From contig JAESUZ010002551.1 of assembly GCA_017311185.1 (NCBI GenBank), forward strand, positions 1,426,001 to 1,490,000: a DNA stretch of 64,000 bases, read 5' to 3'. The translations under genes were made by a program, and so were the position numbers. Below, piece after piece: positions 11,591 through 23,888 of the stretch. The DNA comes from Proteles cristata cristata. Taxonomy: Eukaryota > Chordata > Mammalia > Carnivora > Hyaenidae. The first letter of the stretch is position 1. Each line of letters begins with the position of its first letter. The notes beneath the pieces were generated by a model. That model saw only the letters and a list, made by a program, of their open reading frames with translations. It had not been told where the DNA came from and made no database searches.

Positions 11591-12589
11591 CAAACTGGCT
11601 TTATAAATTAGAGTGATTTATAAAAAATACTTAGATTTGTTTTTTTAAAGTATAATATGATTTTTGCTTAAAAAATATAGTCAAACTATGTATTTTACCC
11701 ATACTTTTCTGATTGCTGAATTCTTAAATTAAACGAGGAATGATTTTGCCTATTTTTACCTTAGGAGAGATGATCTAAGTTAAGTTGATTTGGCTTATGC
11801 AACTTAGTTGGTTGGATTCACACATTTGCAGAACCCAGGAAGGCAAATATGTTCCAGAAGATGCAGTAAAATATCCACATGCCAACTTTCATTTTATCTA
11901 CCCATTTTCTAATTTGTCTTGTCTCTTTTTCTCCTATGCCCTCTTTCACTTTTAATAGCATGTTAACAACAAAAAGAAAAATTTTAATTTTGGCATTTTA
12001 TTAAATACCATTGGATAAATGCATGCAGCAGGCTCATGTGGTAACATATGAGATAGAGTGCGCAGAGCCTATAAGCCAGACAAGAATAAAGCAATTTTTA
12101 AATCTCCAGTGACTTCCCTATTTTTTAAAGAGTAACAGAAAAGATTTGTTGTCCAATAATTATCCTTAATCAGGACCTCAGAATTAAGTAAATCTATGTT
12201 TACTAATATGAAGTAGAAATAGTGGTTAGAACAGAAACAGGTTAAGTGATTTGATTTTTGAGGAAGAGCAGTAAGTTAGTGGCAAAGGAGGTTGAAAGGT
12301 GACAGGCAGGCTAAAATTGATGTAAGTTAAATAGAAGAAATTAGTGGATGTTGGAATTAGAAACAGGCTGTGTGTCAGGGCTGACTTAAGGTTTTTCTCC
12401 CAAATTTCTATTTCTCTAATTACATTTATCCAAGTTAGTTATCATGGTAGTTACAGCGCAGCCATTTCCATCCATACTTCTAGATAAAAGGCAATTCTAT
12501 ATAAAGTTTAAAAACCAAATTGCTCAGAAATCTCATTCTTAATAATTGTGAGTTAATAAAAATAATTTTAGGACGATGGTTTAATAGCA
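11591..12589. other. Unassigned AT-rich DNA
   Basis: No repeat family or exon recognised. Confidence 0.4.
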
Positions 12590-12810
12590 TGCACATAATA
12601 TAATGTTAACTAAAACTGGAGGGATACAGACATATAAATAAGGTGAGGTAGGAACTATTTAAAAATATATGCATATGCCTAGGAAAACAGACTGGAAATG
12701 AATGCATCCAAACCGATGGCTGTTAATAGTTGTCTCTGGGTGGTAGAACTGAGTGATTTTTAAGTTACTTTTGCATTATTTTCTAATTTTTAAATGCCTA
12801 TTTCGAGAAA
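12590..12810 (+). mobile_element. Ancient interspersed repeat, copy 2
   Basis: GGAGGGATACAGACATATAA, GGCTGTTAATAGTTGTCTCTG, GGTGGTAGAACTGAG and TTATTTTCTAATTTTTAAAT parallel the copy at 11200. Probably an old L1 3' UTR. Confidence 0.45.
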
Positions 12811-13582
12811 GAACTAGCTGTTGATTCACAGAGAGTAATACCATAAATATACACATATATGTAAACTAAAGCTAAAGTAACTTGAAATGAGGAAAATTCA
12901 TCTAACAAAACCAAACAATCAAAACAGACTTATTTAGACGTGCTGAATTTAGAGCTTAAGAATCAATAATGAAAAACAAAGGCAACAGTCCATAAGGAAC
13001 ATTAGAATTTAATAGAGACACTTTCTTGACTTTCTGAATCACTTTTTGTGTACTCAGTTTGTCCTGCGAGGTGAGGGGGAAAACATGGAGTCTGTGAGAT
13101 CATTATCGGAACATTAGGAAGGCAAGAAACTGAGTGAGGCAGACACTGCTTCTCAAAAACCGTAAACACATGCTTGTTTTTAACTGATTGTTGATAGTCT
13201 CGGAACAAAGGCTGGAATTCATGCGCAGAGGTGGGGAAATATACCGTCCTAAAATGAAAAATGAATTTGATGCTGCAAAGCATCTTTGTACTGAAAGGAG
13301 GTGAGGGAGTTGCTTTAGTCTTGACTTCTTCTCTTCCTAGGTAAGAGTCTCCACGCAAACACTTCCTCATCAGGAGGCATAGTAAGTCAAAGTTCATTCT
13401 ATATTCACATTGTCCCTGATGACTTCTCCCAAGTTAGATAAAGAAAGCTACACAAATTTGGCCAATGCTCTCATCGACAAAACAGGCCTTTAGTTACTGG
13501 ATGGGAGTTATCATGAGCATAGCCAGACTAATCTTTTTTAGACTTCTCTTTTTTATTTTCATGCTCTGGCTTGTTGATTTAT
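12811..13582. other. Unassigned DNA with a 131-codon minus-strand open frame
   Basis: The open frame at 13002-13397 (minus) is the longest outside recognised repeats and their antisense. It has no domain I recognise, no signal peptide and no clear splice sites. I treat it as probably chance and raise it separately. Confidence 0.35.
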
Positions 13583-13670
13583 TCCTTAAAATTTGGCACC
13601 CAAAACTAAATACTACTTCAGATATGGTCTTACCAGAAGGGGAACTTTAGCAGGAAATATATTCCAGATC
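13583..13670 (+). mobile_element. Possible CR1/L3- or L2-type LINE fragment
   Basis: ATTTGGCACCCAAAACTAAA followed by CTTCAGATATGGTCTTACCAG resembles a conserved phrase of ancient mammalian LINEs. The family is uncertain. Confidence 0.3.
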
Positions 13671-13740
13671 CCCACAAATACTCAAAGTCACAAATCTCAC
13701 CATATTGTTATTGCAGTGAAATTCTCAATGCACTGAGTAT

Positions 13741-13780
13741 GCACACACACATGTGCACATGCACACACACACACACTCAC
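13741..13780. repeat. (CA)n microsatellite, interrupted
   Basis: ACACACAC runs interrupted by ATGTGCACATG, then an A-rich run. Likely length-variable, though the interruptions lower slippage. Confidence 0.9.
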
Positions 13781-15117
13781 ATTAAAAAAAAAACAAAAGT
13801 AGAGCCAGTAGGTTGCAGGATTAAGTATTTAGCAATTAGTCATGGGCTGGCTTTCAGAAAGGAAGGACGGTAACTGCAGAATGGGGAGAGAGAAGTGTGG
13901 TCACTGAACAAGAGCCAAATCAAAGAGCTTGATATGTCATCCTCAGGAGTACTGACTGTGTTCAGAGCCTGCAGCCTACAAAGATGGGTATACATAAGCA
14001 TCACTGTGATGACCAGGAAAAGTATGGTTTGGATGACAGCAAAAATAGAGGCAAGGGTCTCTAGTGTGAGAATGTTGTAATCATCTACGTGGAAAGTGAT
14101 GTTCTAATCTCACGTGGTCAACTTGAAGAGAAAGGTCATAATTGAGATACATGCAGAATTAGTCAAACTCTAGGTTCTTGGATAGGGAGGTAGAGGCGGC
14201 AAAGATTATGCCAGTTTTCATGTTGCATTTTTAGGCATAAATGTCCTTTAATTTTGCAAACCTGAGATAAAGAGCATAGACAATAAGCCTTATTAGTCAA
14301 TAAACAAGAACTCTATCAGTTCAGTGGTAATTAGTATACTAAACAGAGTTAGGAAACATTTTGCTGACAGCAATATATTTAGAGAAGATAAATATTTATA
14401 AAAAATTATAAAATGCTGATAGGGACATTTAAAGGAAAATAGAAACTATTCATAAAGCCAATCAAAGACTTAAAAAACTTCAGTGGAATTGTGATATGTG
14501 ATATCACTTCCAGGAGAGTAAACGGACACCATCACATAGAGTCATGACAGATATCAAATAGGTAGCTGGCTATGTGGGCCGGGATTTTCAAGAGGAATGT
14601 CAACTAGAATTTCACTCATGGTTCCTAAAATTATGTAAATTCTCAGTTAAAGCTGAATGATCTTGTACAATCTGAAGGTGGAGAGCTTCCTATGAAGTCA
14701 ACACATTTATTCAATGCCTCCCTACCTGCTTTCTCACTGGCATCATTAGCAACTGAGTATCAGACTTCTCCCCTCAAGGGTCTACTTGGGAGCTTAAACA
14801 TCTTGATGAAAAATTTGCTCACATCTAACTATTCCAAAATTTATCTTCTGTGTCTATTCTAATTTCTTTTAATGATTTGGTCCCTTTCCTTTGAACTTCC
14901 ATTCGCTGCCATACCACAGACTTTCTGTGAGCCAAAGTTAAGAATACCAAAGTTGGTGGATATTCACTTGTTAAATCTCTAGTTAGAAAATCACAAAAGC
15001 CATTTCCTTTCCCACAAGTCACGATTATGTGGCTTAGCTCCAAGAAAGAGCAGCATAAGCCTTATGCAGGTGTCTTCTCTCCAAAACTCAGAGATGTCTA
15101 TGATAACAAACAAAATG
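13781..15117. other. Unassigned DNA, possible L2 trace
   Basis: At 13860-14250 some phrases (GGTAACTGCAGAATGGGG, TCTTGGATAGGGAGGTAG) recall L2 internal sequence, but not strongly enough to call. The rest shows nothing. Confidence 0.35.
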
Positions 15118-15345
15118 GACCATGGTGAAATGCACACGCTCCAGAGCTTGGCTACCTGGGTTCAAATCTCAGCTTTGTCACCTTCAAGCTCTGTATTATC
15201 GGGCAAGCAATTGGACTCTCTCTGTCTCAACATTCTCATTCTAAGAGGAGAAAATAGTATCAACTTTTTGGCATTGTCAGTGTCTGCCTCATGGGAAGCA
15301 CCACGTAAATGTTAGCTATGATTTTTATTATTTGTTGTTATTGGC
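15118..15345 (+). mobile_element. MIR SINE relic
   Basis: CCAGAGCTTGGCTACCTGGG, TTCAAATCTCAGCTTTGTCA, a CAAGCTCTGTATTATCGGGC core, CATTCTCATTCTAAGAGGAG and CCACGTAAATGTTAGCTATG follow the MIR layout over nearly its full length. Among the best MIR matches in the window. Confidence 0.82.
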
Positions 15346-18261
15346 ATTATTTTACCTCTTCATCAGTCTTTTATAGAGGATTCTTGGTATCTGGTGTAAT
15401 CATATAAAAATATGACAAACACATAATTAACTAATACTGTCAGCTTTCTGTAATGAGACAATAGAATGTGAGTCAAGAATTTCTATTGAATCCCTGTCGA
15501 TAAGAAAATATGCTAACCATTCATTCTTCTGTGACGCCTGTACATCTTTATATCAATCAATAATTTAAAGATAGATAATGAATATTTTATGGCCTGTAGC
15601 TGTGGTCAATCACTAATAATTCCCAGTTTTGTATAACTTCAATAAATATTTAATATCTTTAGCCAAAAATGATCAAGGTGGGTAGGAAAAGAGCATTGGC
15701 AAGTAGAAGTACGATTTATTTTGAAATGGAAAAGTCTTCATGTATCCAGCCGAATCGACCATTAAATGTAAAAAGGCAATCCGCTCTCAAGAGCAGTGGC
15801 ATCGTCAGAGGTACGGCTGTGTCAGGACTGTCATTAGCAGGCATTCACTGGTGATGCTGTTCACTTGCACAGAAGCCTCTGTTGCTCACAACACAGAACC
15901 ACCATCTCATTGTCAGAGTCAACTATGGGAGGCCCTGGGAGCTGTTCTTCAACCCTACAAGGTTCTGTCAGGATCTTGAAGGCCTGTTTACTGTCTAAGG
16001 ATATTTTTTGTTGCAAGTAATAGAAAATACAATTTACAATGTCTTACACAGGCTTTGGGTCTTGTGACGGAATCAGTCAGAGACAGGATTGGCTTTATAT
16101 GTTTTATAACACTTTAGGCTGCATTGGTCTTTGATTCTCTCTGCTCCGGCCTTCCTATACACATTTCATTTCCAGCCTGGTGTCCACCATGTAGCCGACT
16201 CAGAAACAGTATCAGCCCCCCACCAACCACACAGCATATCCTCCAGGAGACAGAGGGCTCTCTTCTTTGAGCATAGGTCAAAAGCTCTGAGCTTCACTTT
16301 GTTAGGACCAACTTATGTCACAGGTCATCCCTAATCAATTATTCTGCCAAGGGGATGTGATTTTGCTGGGTGGTTGTGGCCACTACAGGGTAGGGCAAAG
16401 TCAGGATAAGGATTACTACAACATTGCTATTTTTTTACTTAGCTACTATTAGGGAGTCAGTTCTGAGATTCCTATTCTTATCAGAGGCTTCATTTCTTCT
16501 GTATCACACAGCTCACCCACCATCAGTAGGATAAGCAGATGGGCATCGTTTTCACAAATGCCGTGAAGACTCCAGATGAGTCCACTGTCCACTTTGACTG
16601 TAGGCTACATCAGCAGAAGTTCTCATATCCAGCACTATGTGCATTAGTCCTTGTTGAGTTAAGGAAAAGTTGTTGGTTAAAAGGGTACATTTTTTAAAAA
16701 AGAATTAAAAATAGATTATTTTAACTTAATAGTTAACACTTATTTAATGATACTAATCATTTTTAGTTATGTAGAAGAAAGAATATACTTTTCCAGAAGT
16801 TTATCTCCAATAGTTCATCAGAATATTTTGGTTCATTCATCTGCAAATCAATGTAACATATAATTAATTATATCTATGACTTTTCTGAGAAATGCATGAG
16901 TGTTTGGTTCTGGATTCAGTTTTATAGCCCCTTCACATAGATCTTTATTTTTTTTCTGTCCATACAGGTAGGGATTGTGCATTTTGAATAATTTAATTTG
17001 CCAGAACGTTTATCACTAACCCCTGTGTATTGCCTTCCAGTAAATCTTTACAATCTTTAACTGTTCCCCCAAATCAGTGAATAGTCTACAGTCTGTATTA
17101 TTTCTCATAGTGCAGAGTTTATTTTAGCACTATAATTCTCAAGTGGTATTTTTCACCTATATTTATCAAAGGATGAAGCAGCAATTTGTATCTTTAATAA
17201 TGACACATTGTAAAAGTCTTTGTATAGTGAATGCTAATGATTCCGTAAGACATATTCTTGTCTTATATCTTTCCAAAACAGGAAAATTTTTGCCTGCATC
17301 ACCTTTTTACATGTTTTTTGCATCCTTTATTGCATAGGCTGAAAATGAGGAATGACCCATTGAAGAGGAAAAAGAAAAATTCTTTGCAATCACTTAAATT
17401 TTCCAAATTGGGGTGTAATAGTGTGTTATCTAAAATGAATTTGCTTTTTGCATAACTGTATTTTTTTCACATGTTTCTTGAATAATTCCCTGTCCATCCA
17501 AGCTGGTTTTATGAGCTGCACTAAATTGGTAAAGATAAAAAGATTTACGTCTTTAAAGCTCAAGGATTTGCTGATTTAAAAACCAGCAATTTTGGATATA
17601 AGCTGCATTGCTGCAAGTGGTTGCTGTGACTTCTTTGAATTTCTGATTCTAGATGCTGCATGCTTTTATTTTTATACCATTATTTTTGTAAGTAAATGTG
17701 ACATATTCTCATTTACACCTGCTTCTCCAGTTTTGTGAAGTTGCTCCCTAATCCAATTTTCTCTGTTGATAAATGACTTTAAGTTTTCTGTAAGTCTCTC
17801 AGCAGCATGTGTGTCACCAGGTAATTTCTCCCACTTGGTGTTCAATATCTGGATCCCATGACTTTTTCCTCAACATCCATACCAAAGTCAGTAACTGCAC
17901 TTCTGATGCAATGGAAAGATCTTTTTGAATAGGGTTGATGAAAATTCTACATCGTCTCTGCTGCATAAGAAATACCCATTATGGACCATTTATAATTTAT
18001 AATGTGAATTTGCATTTCTGAGATAGGACAAAAAATTAGACACTTGTAAAAAGTCTTCTATACAAAATTACAGATTGTTGCATTTTTACAATGTTCTAGC
18101 CCACACATTATTCAAAAAGGTTTTATTTTGGAATGTGACTTTATCATGTCTTTATAAAGTATATAATAGCTTTTATGCCTACAAATCTCTTATTCCACTC
18201 ATAAATCATTGCTTTTCCTTGTTAATTAAAGCAAATGATAAAAGTAGTATGTGCACAACTT
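15346..18261. other. Unassigned DNA, 2.9 kb
   Basis: The stretch 15730-15960 keeps several CpG sites (near 15748-15756 and 15780) unlike the depleted flanks. At 16000-16450 there may be an old LTR or LINE relic that I cannot name. From 16640 to 18260 the sequence is AT-rich with no recognised family. A 64-codon stop-free stretch at 17672-17869 (minus) was considered and rejected as a gene. Confidence 0.35.
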
Positions 18262-18821
18262 GTCTGTGGCAAGCAGACTCTATGATGCCCTAAACAATTC
18301 CAACCCCCCGATATTCATAGGGTTGGATGATTCCTTCACCTTGGGTGTGGGCTATCCAGTGACTTGCTACTAATGAATATAAGATGAAAAAGGATATGAG
18401 ATGTCACTTCTGTAACTAATCTACATAAAATGATGACTTCTGTTTTGCTTTCAGATTCTATCCTTCTTGGCTTACATGTTTTGATGAACCAAACTATATG
18501 TTGCAGAGGCCAACATGGCCACAAACTAAGGGTGCCCCCAACTCACAGCTAGCCAGGCACCTCCTTTCAACAACTCTAAAAGAAATAAATTCTTTCAAAG
18601 ACTGCATAAGTTGGGAAACACACCTTTCCACAGCTGAACCTTCACATGAGATTGCAACCCTGGCTAACAGCTTAATTACGTCCTTGTGAGAGCCCGGGAA
18701 AGAGGGGACCAGGCTAAGCTGTGCCCAGACCTCTGACCCACTGAAGCTATAATAAATGTGTGTTGCTTTAATTCATAAGTTTATGGTGATTTGTTTTACA
18801 ACAAATAAAAATCTAATACAC
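18262..18821 (+). mobile_element. MaLR-type (MLT1-like) solitary LTR relic
   Basis: Ordered blocks are GCAAGCAGACTCTATGATGC, TATCCAGTGACTTGCTACTAA, GATATGAGATGTCACTTCTG, TTCACATGAGATTGCAACCC, TCCTTGTGAGAGCCCGGG, GTGCCCAGACCTCTGACCCAC and AATAAATGTGTGTTGC. This is the layout of non-coding ERVL-MaLR LTRs. The AATAAATG near 18752 would be the LTR polyadenylation region. No internal region or second LTR is seen. The exact subfamily is uncertain. Confidence 0.65.
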
Positions 18822-19025
18822 TTGCCATAAACAAGCTTGAGAAAAATAAAAAATAACTCTGAAAAAGCTTAAATAATGACAACATAATCAGATACAAAGG
18901 AATAATCCACTATCATGGTACCTTACAGGTCTTCAGTCAGTATTTTTTTACAGAAGGATAAACAACAGCATTAGATCTTGGTAAGTCAGTGAAGTAGAGG
19001 AATATTGAAGGTTTTAAAGACTTTT
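18822..19025. other. Unassigned AT-rich DNA
   Basis: Nothing recognised. Confidence 0.4.
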
Positions 19026-19545
19026 ACAGATCTAATTCATTCATTCAACAGTGTATTGAGCACCATCAGTTGGCACAAACCTAGAATCTGGCTGTAAAGT
19101 AGAGAATAACACAAGGTCCCTGCTCTCTTGGAGCTCAAATTCTTACAGAACTATGGTAAAAATTAAACAAATGAACTAAAATAATTTCAGAATGTAAGTT
19201 CTGAGAGAGTAGGAATTTATTCCCTTTTGCTGCTGCATTATCCTCAGACCCCTCAATAGTGAATGACCCATTGTAGGTACTCTAAAAATATTTACTGAAT
19301 AGATAAATAGTAATCAATGAAGTGGAGAAAACCAAGACAGCATCACATAACAGAGTGACTAGAATGGTTACTTTAGATGGAGAAGTTAGTGGAGGCCTAA
19401 TAGAGAAGTTGACATTTGAGCTGAGGCATGAAGGATGAGATAGAGCCATCCTCTTGAAAACTTGGGGAAAGAGCATTCAAAAGAGAAGCACCAACATGGA
19501 CAAAGATATTGAGGATTAAGGATGTAGCCTGTGGCAGGGGAAAAG
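19026..19545 (+). mobile_element. LINE L2 relic, possibly two overlapping copies
   Basis: CATTCATTCAACAGTGTATTG with GAGCACCATCAGTTGGCAC, then AAGGTCCCTGCTCTCTTGGAG, is L2. At 19200-19320 an L2 3' terminus-like block appears (TTATCCTCAGACCCCTCAAT, TTACTGAATAGATAAATAG). Internal L2-like text then follows: GACATTTGAGCTGAGGCATG, GGGGAAAGAGCATTC. A 3' end in the middle suggests an insertion of one relic in another or a rearrangement. Confidence 0.6.
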
Positions 19546-20917
19546 TTCACATATAGACAAATTAACCTGTCCAACTATTGAGCCTACGACATGGCAAACA
19601 AGCATATCTCCTGAGGGGACTTTCAGCATGAGCAGACAACACCCTCAGAATGTTCAAATGCTCCCAGCAAATTATAAATAACTTTTCTTTGCAAGGGTGA
19701 TAGAAAACATAGTTAGTGCTCATTATGGGCTTAACTATCCTCTCATTATGAAGGTCATTAACATTAGGATTCTGTAAATTGAACATTCATTAAAGATGTG
19801 CTTTAATGTAAAACTGTAATTGTAGGTAATACACTTTCTCTCCAATGTGGTACACAATTCCTATCCATCATTACACTATACTTTTGTAAGAATCATTTTC
19901 TTAATCTAAGAGGCAAATGAGAAGAATAATTTAGTCAAGTTTAGCAATGAAATTGTTTATTATATTAGAAAGCATCTGTAAGTCTCAGAATGATAGTTCT
20001 AAAAATATTTGTATCTGTTTTCCCTTTTATGCGAGTTTCATGAAAGTTACCAAAGAACAAGAAAATTTTCTAATGTGTACTTCATCATGCTGAATTCATT
20101 TCTTTTGTGTAATTCAGGCATCCTCATAGTATGTATAATAAACATATAAATTAAGTTTCTGTTTATTTTTCATTACATTATTACCATAAGAGAGTGGATC
20201 ATATTATTAGAGTTTAAATTTCAGATGTTTTGTCTTAAATATAAGCTCTGTAGTATACTGGAATGTTAGTTTGGAAGAATCTGGAGCATAGATATTTTAT
20301 AGAACAGCTGGCCAAGGTGAGTTTCCAGAGTGATAATTAGCAAAACAGGTATCTGACAGTCTTTAATTAATATTAAATGTAAATGAGAATATAACTGTAT
20401 TTTATCTTTATCACAAAAAGTAGGACTGTTTTTACTAAGAAGACAGAGAGAGAGCCAAGAAACTACCAGACTGGAGCAACCTATATGATATCCTCAGTCT
20501 CCACTGTAATATTTCCTGATCTAAATCAAGGAAGGAGAACTGAACACCTCCCACAAGTGGAATGGGGTTTTCACTCCTGGTTCAGAAGACTTTCCTAATA
20601 TTTTTCTTCAACAACATTTATCCCTAAATTTTGCCAAGATGAGGGTAAAAAAAAACTGGTCACTCACCAGATAGAACCTCCATGCCCTTCTTCTATAGGA
20701 TCACTGCTGATAACTTTCTGAAGTGTTCAGGGTGTGTTTCATGTGCTCATGTACATGGTTCTCTCTGCTATGATTCCATCATTTTCCTTTTGTTTAATTC
20801 ATATCTTCTGCTAAATTTTAAATGTCTCTAGAGTAACTTAGAGATACCAGTTGCTTTTTAAGTCTGACAACACTGTTTCTTTGATGCTCTGATATTTCCT
20901 TGAATATAGACCTTCTT
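19546..20917. other. Unassigned AT-rich DNA
   Basis: No repeat family or exon recognised over 1.4 kb. Confidence 0.4.
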
Positions 20918-21106
20918 GGGGTGCCTGGGTGGCTCACTGGGTTCAGGGTCCAACTCTTGATCTAGGTTCACAGTCATGAGATCGAGCCTTGAGCCCCATG
21001 TTGGACTTTGCACTAGGTGTGGAGCCTGCTTGAGATTCTCTGTCTCTGTATCTGTCTCTCTCCCTCTGTTCCTCCCCAGCTTGTGTGCATTCTCTCTCTC
21101 CCTCCT
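20918..21106 (+). mobile_element. CanSINE, older subfamily
   Basis: Head GGGGTGCCTGGGTGGCTCAC, then GAGATCGAGCCTTGAGCCCC, ACTAGGTGTGGAGCCTGCTTGAGATTCTC and the CT-rich end. The GGTGTGGAGCCTGCTTGAG text differs from the CAGAGCCTGGAGCCTGCTT of most copies here and marks another, probably older, CanSINE branch. Confidence 0.9.
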
Positions 21107-21272
21107 ATAAAAGAAAAGAAAGGAAAAATGAAAGATAAGAAAAGAAAATAAGAAAGAAAAGAAAAAAGAAAAGAAAAGAAAAGAAAGAAAAGAAGAGAAA
21201 ATAAAAGAAATGAAAAGAAGAGAAGAGAAGAGAAGAGAAAAGAAAAGAAAAGAAAAGAGAAGAAAAGAAAAG
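21107..21272 (+). repeat. (GAAAA)n-type purine repeat grown from the SINE tail
   Basis: About 165 bp of AAAAG, AAAGA and AGAAG units directly follow the SINE body. The strand asymmetry (all purine on plus) fits slippage expansion of a SINE A-rich tail. Confidence 0.92.
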
Positions 21273-23731
21273 GAGTGGCCTTACTATAGTGTGTATAGTA
21301 TACAGAAAGCATTGTATAAAGGTTACCTGCTCCTACTGCTACTATTTATTTATAGTATCTGAATATCTTGGTTTAGACTTATGCTCAAGTTATTAATATT
21401 CACTTTGGTTTTTAGCAGTGTTCCCCAATAGGGAAAATGTATTTCAAATCCCCCCATTTTGGTCAACAGGCCAAACTCTTAAGCAAGAGTTATAAAGCAC
21501 TATTGACTCTGAGATCCTCTCTTTCAGAAATTATTCTGAATTCACATATTTGTTGTATCTTCTGAGGCTTCAGAGTGTAGTTTCAGGAATAGTTTTAACA
21601 ATTATCTAAATAATATACAATGTGCAATATATTTCACCATCTCTCTCCTCTCATTTATGTTTTATCCCTTAGAATGAGTTCTTTCTAAGATCTTAAAGTC
21701 CTAAGAAAAGAAGCCCTGAATAAGTCTCACCCCCCCCCATTGCTATAGACATAAGTAGAAGTGCCTAAATTCCAGAGACTATATGTTTATAAAAATTATA
21801 ATTTAGATTATCACTCTATGACATAGGCAACTTGGATTGAGTCTATTTCTTTTTAGTTAATATTGGAATTGATATATCCCCAATTCTCTAATCTGGGACT
21901 TAACATTCTTTATCCATTCCCAGCTATGGCACTTTAAAAATAGAATTAATCATTATATAAGATCAACCTCATGGAACTTACCACTTCCATGGCACTGCCA
22001 TATTTTCTAACATACTCTCTGGAACATACATATGCCTGGAAAATAATTATGAGGTAATGCATACTATTTGATTCAGAGCCATGGTGAATAACAAGATCTT
22101 CTATTTGTACATTGTTTGAAAAAGCAATCTGCACCAGAAAAAAAGTAAATGTTAAAATCATAATTATAAAAGTGATGTTTTAATTCCCTCTGAAAATAGA
22201 ATTTAGCTATTGAACTACAGAGTACGTATTTCAGATCATCAATCCTGCAAAATTAATATTTAATAATCTGCAATGAAGCTTGTCATTTTGTGATCTGAAA
22301 TTCAAGCCATAAGCTGGGGAAACATGAAAATTCAAGGTCATAAGATCAATTTTTTGGATATGAAATGAATATGAGTGTCATTGTTCCCTCTATTAGAGAC
22401 TTAAGAATAATCTTAAGAAAGCAAGGCATTCATTTTTCTGCCTGAGATAGGTCTACCAATACTAATGTAGTGTCCTGATTCCAAAAATGACACCACTGAC
22501 CCATTATGAGTCATGGCAGTACTTTTCCATTAGCAGTAAGGATTTTTCCCTATTTTATCCCTTTTTACATTGATTTATGGGATTGGAGCTAAAGTCTCCA
22601 AATGCACTGAAATCAATTGACCCACTCACTAGGATGCCAACATAAAGTCAAACCTCAAATCACATTAGAATCGTGACCTGGCAATGTACCCACATACAGA
22701 GAGTGTAACTGATAGACTTTACTCATTTGGTGTAGGATACTTAACATTTTCCAACTTTGGAAACAGTGAGAAACATAGAAATCAGACAGAGATGAAAATG
22801 GAAGGGACGTGTGGTGGCTGCCACAGTCTTGCTAATGTGTCACCCTCAATTCTCACACTCCATTCCTGGCATAACCTAAGACAAGACGGGCCTCCCTGTG
22901 GGGGAAAGCACTTTATCATAAGGCAGAGGACTGACTGGAATACACTATTGATAAGCAGACCAGAAGTGGTCACATTAGGCCTCTCAGATCATTTTCCCAC
23001 TTTACCAGCCAAAAATATTACTCCCCCTTCCTAAAAAACAGTAAGAGAAGAAGCAAGAAACTGGAATTGTTTTCCCAGTAAAATCTGTCTTGAAAAGTAA
23101 AAAGGAAATTCCTTCTCCTTCCTTTTGGAAACATGAGAGTGAAAATAACTTTTCCTACCTTCAGCACTCAACGCAAAATGCCATATTCTTTCTATAGATT
23201 CTGAATTGAAAAGATCAGTTAGTTTTTCCTTCTTTAATTTTATTTTCTGTTTCAATATCTCGTTCAAAACTTAATCTCAGTAGAGGGACACATCTGATTA
23301 GACCTATGTAGAAATCCCAGAAAACATCTACCTTGTGACAGAATTAGTAAGAAATCTGCTTTTAATTGATATGAATTTACTGTAAAATTCATATGGAGTA
23401 AGGAAATAATTGTATTTGATAGTTATAAAATCATATGTAGGTGACAAAAGTAAATGACCAAATTAAAGGATTTGTAATTTTAACTTTTAGCTGACCTGAA
23501 AGAAATAATCTTAATTCAAAAATAGCCTTTTCTATATACTTGCTTATGAAATTTCTTGTGACTTATGGTTGTCTTAAATTATACATATTCATCAAAAACA
23601 TTTGCCAATGAATATTAGAAGTATTAATGTCTTATACTTTCATACATTTTCTTCAAAAGCAGTTTAAATTTCATACATCTTTTTCACCAAAAAAACTCAC
23701 TTTAAATCTATTTCAAATTGAATTTTCACTG
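21273..23731. other. Unassigned AT-rich DNA, 2.5 kb
   Basis: A run of nine C is near 21730. The 22684-23034 open frames on both strands overlap and carry no recognised domain. No repeat family could be assigned. Confidence 0.4.
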
Positions 23732-23888
23732 AATATTTTTTTAGATATAATCAACATAGAACATTATCTTAGTTTCAGGGTTACAACGTAATAATTCAGT
23801 ATGTGTATATACTGCAAAATGATCACCACAATAAGTTTAATTGACATTCATCACCACTCACAGTTAGAAATTAAGTAATTTTTTAAAA
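23732..23888 (-). mobile_element. L1 3' UTR fragment, minus strand
   Basis: Plus-strand text TTAGTTTCAGGGTTACAACG, AATTCAGTATGTGTATATAC, GCAAAATGATCACCACAATAAG and CATTCATCACCACTCACAG is the reverse of a carnivore L1 3' UTR. Severely 5'-truncated. Confidence 0.78.

Noticed and set aside
17672..17869. A 64-codon stop-free stretch (minus) that reads like ordinary protein, suggesting a processed pseudogene
   Set aside because: The same frame upstream has about as many stops as chance predicts in AT-rich DNA, no A tail or target duplication was found, and I recognise no family. A stretch of this length is expected by chance in 64 kb of six frames.
21013..21312. 99-codon Phe/Ser/Leu-rich minus frame
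   Set aside because: It is a translation of the GAAAA microsatellite and the SINE, not a gene.
22684..23034. 116-codon plus frame with an opposing minus frame
   Set aside because: No domain or splice context; mutual overlap suggests chance.
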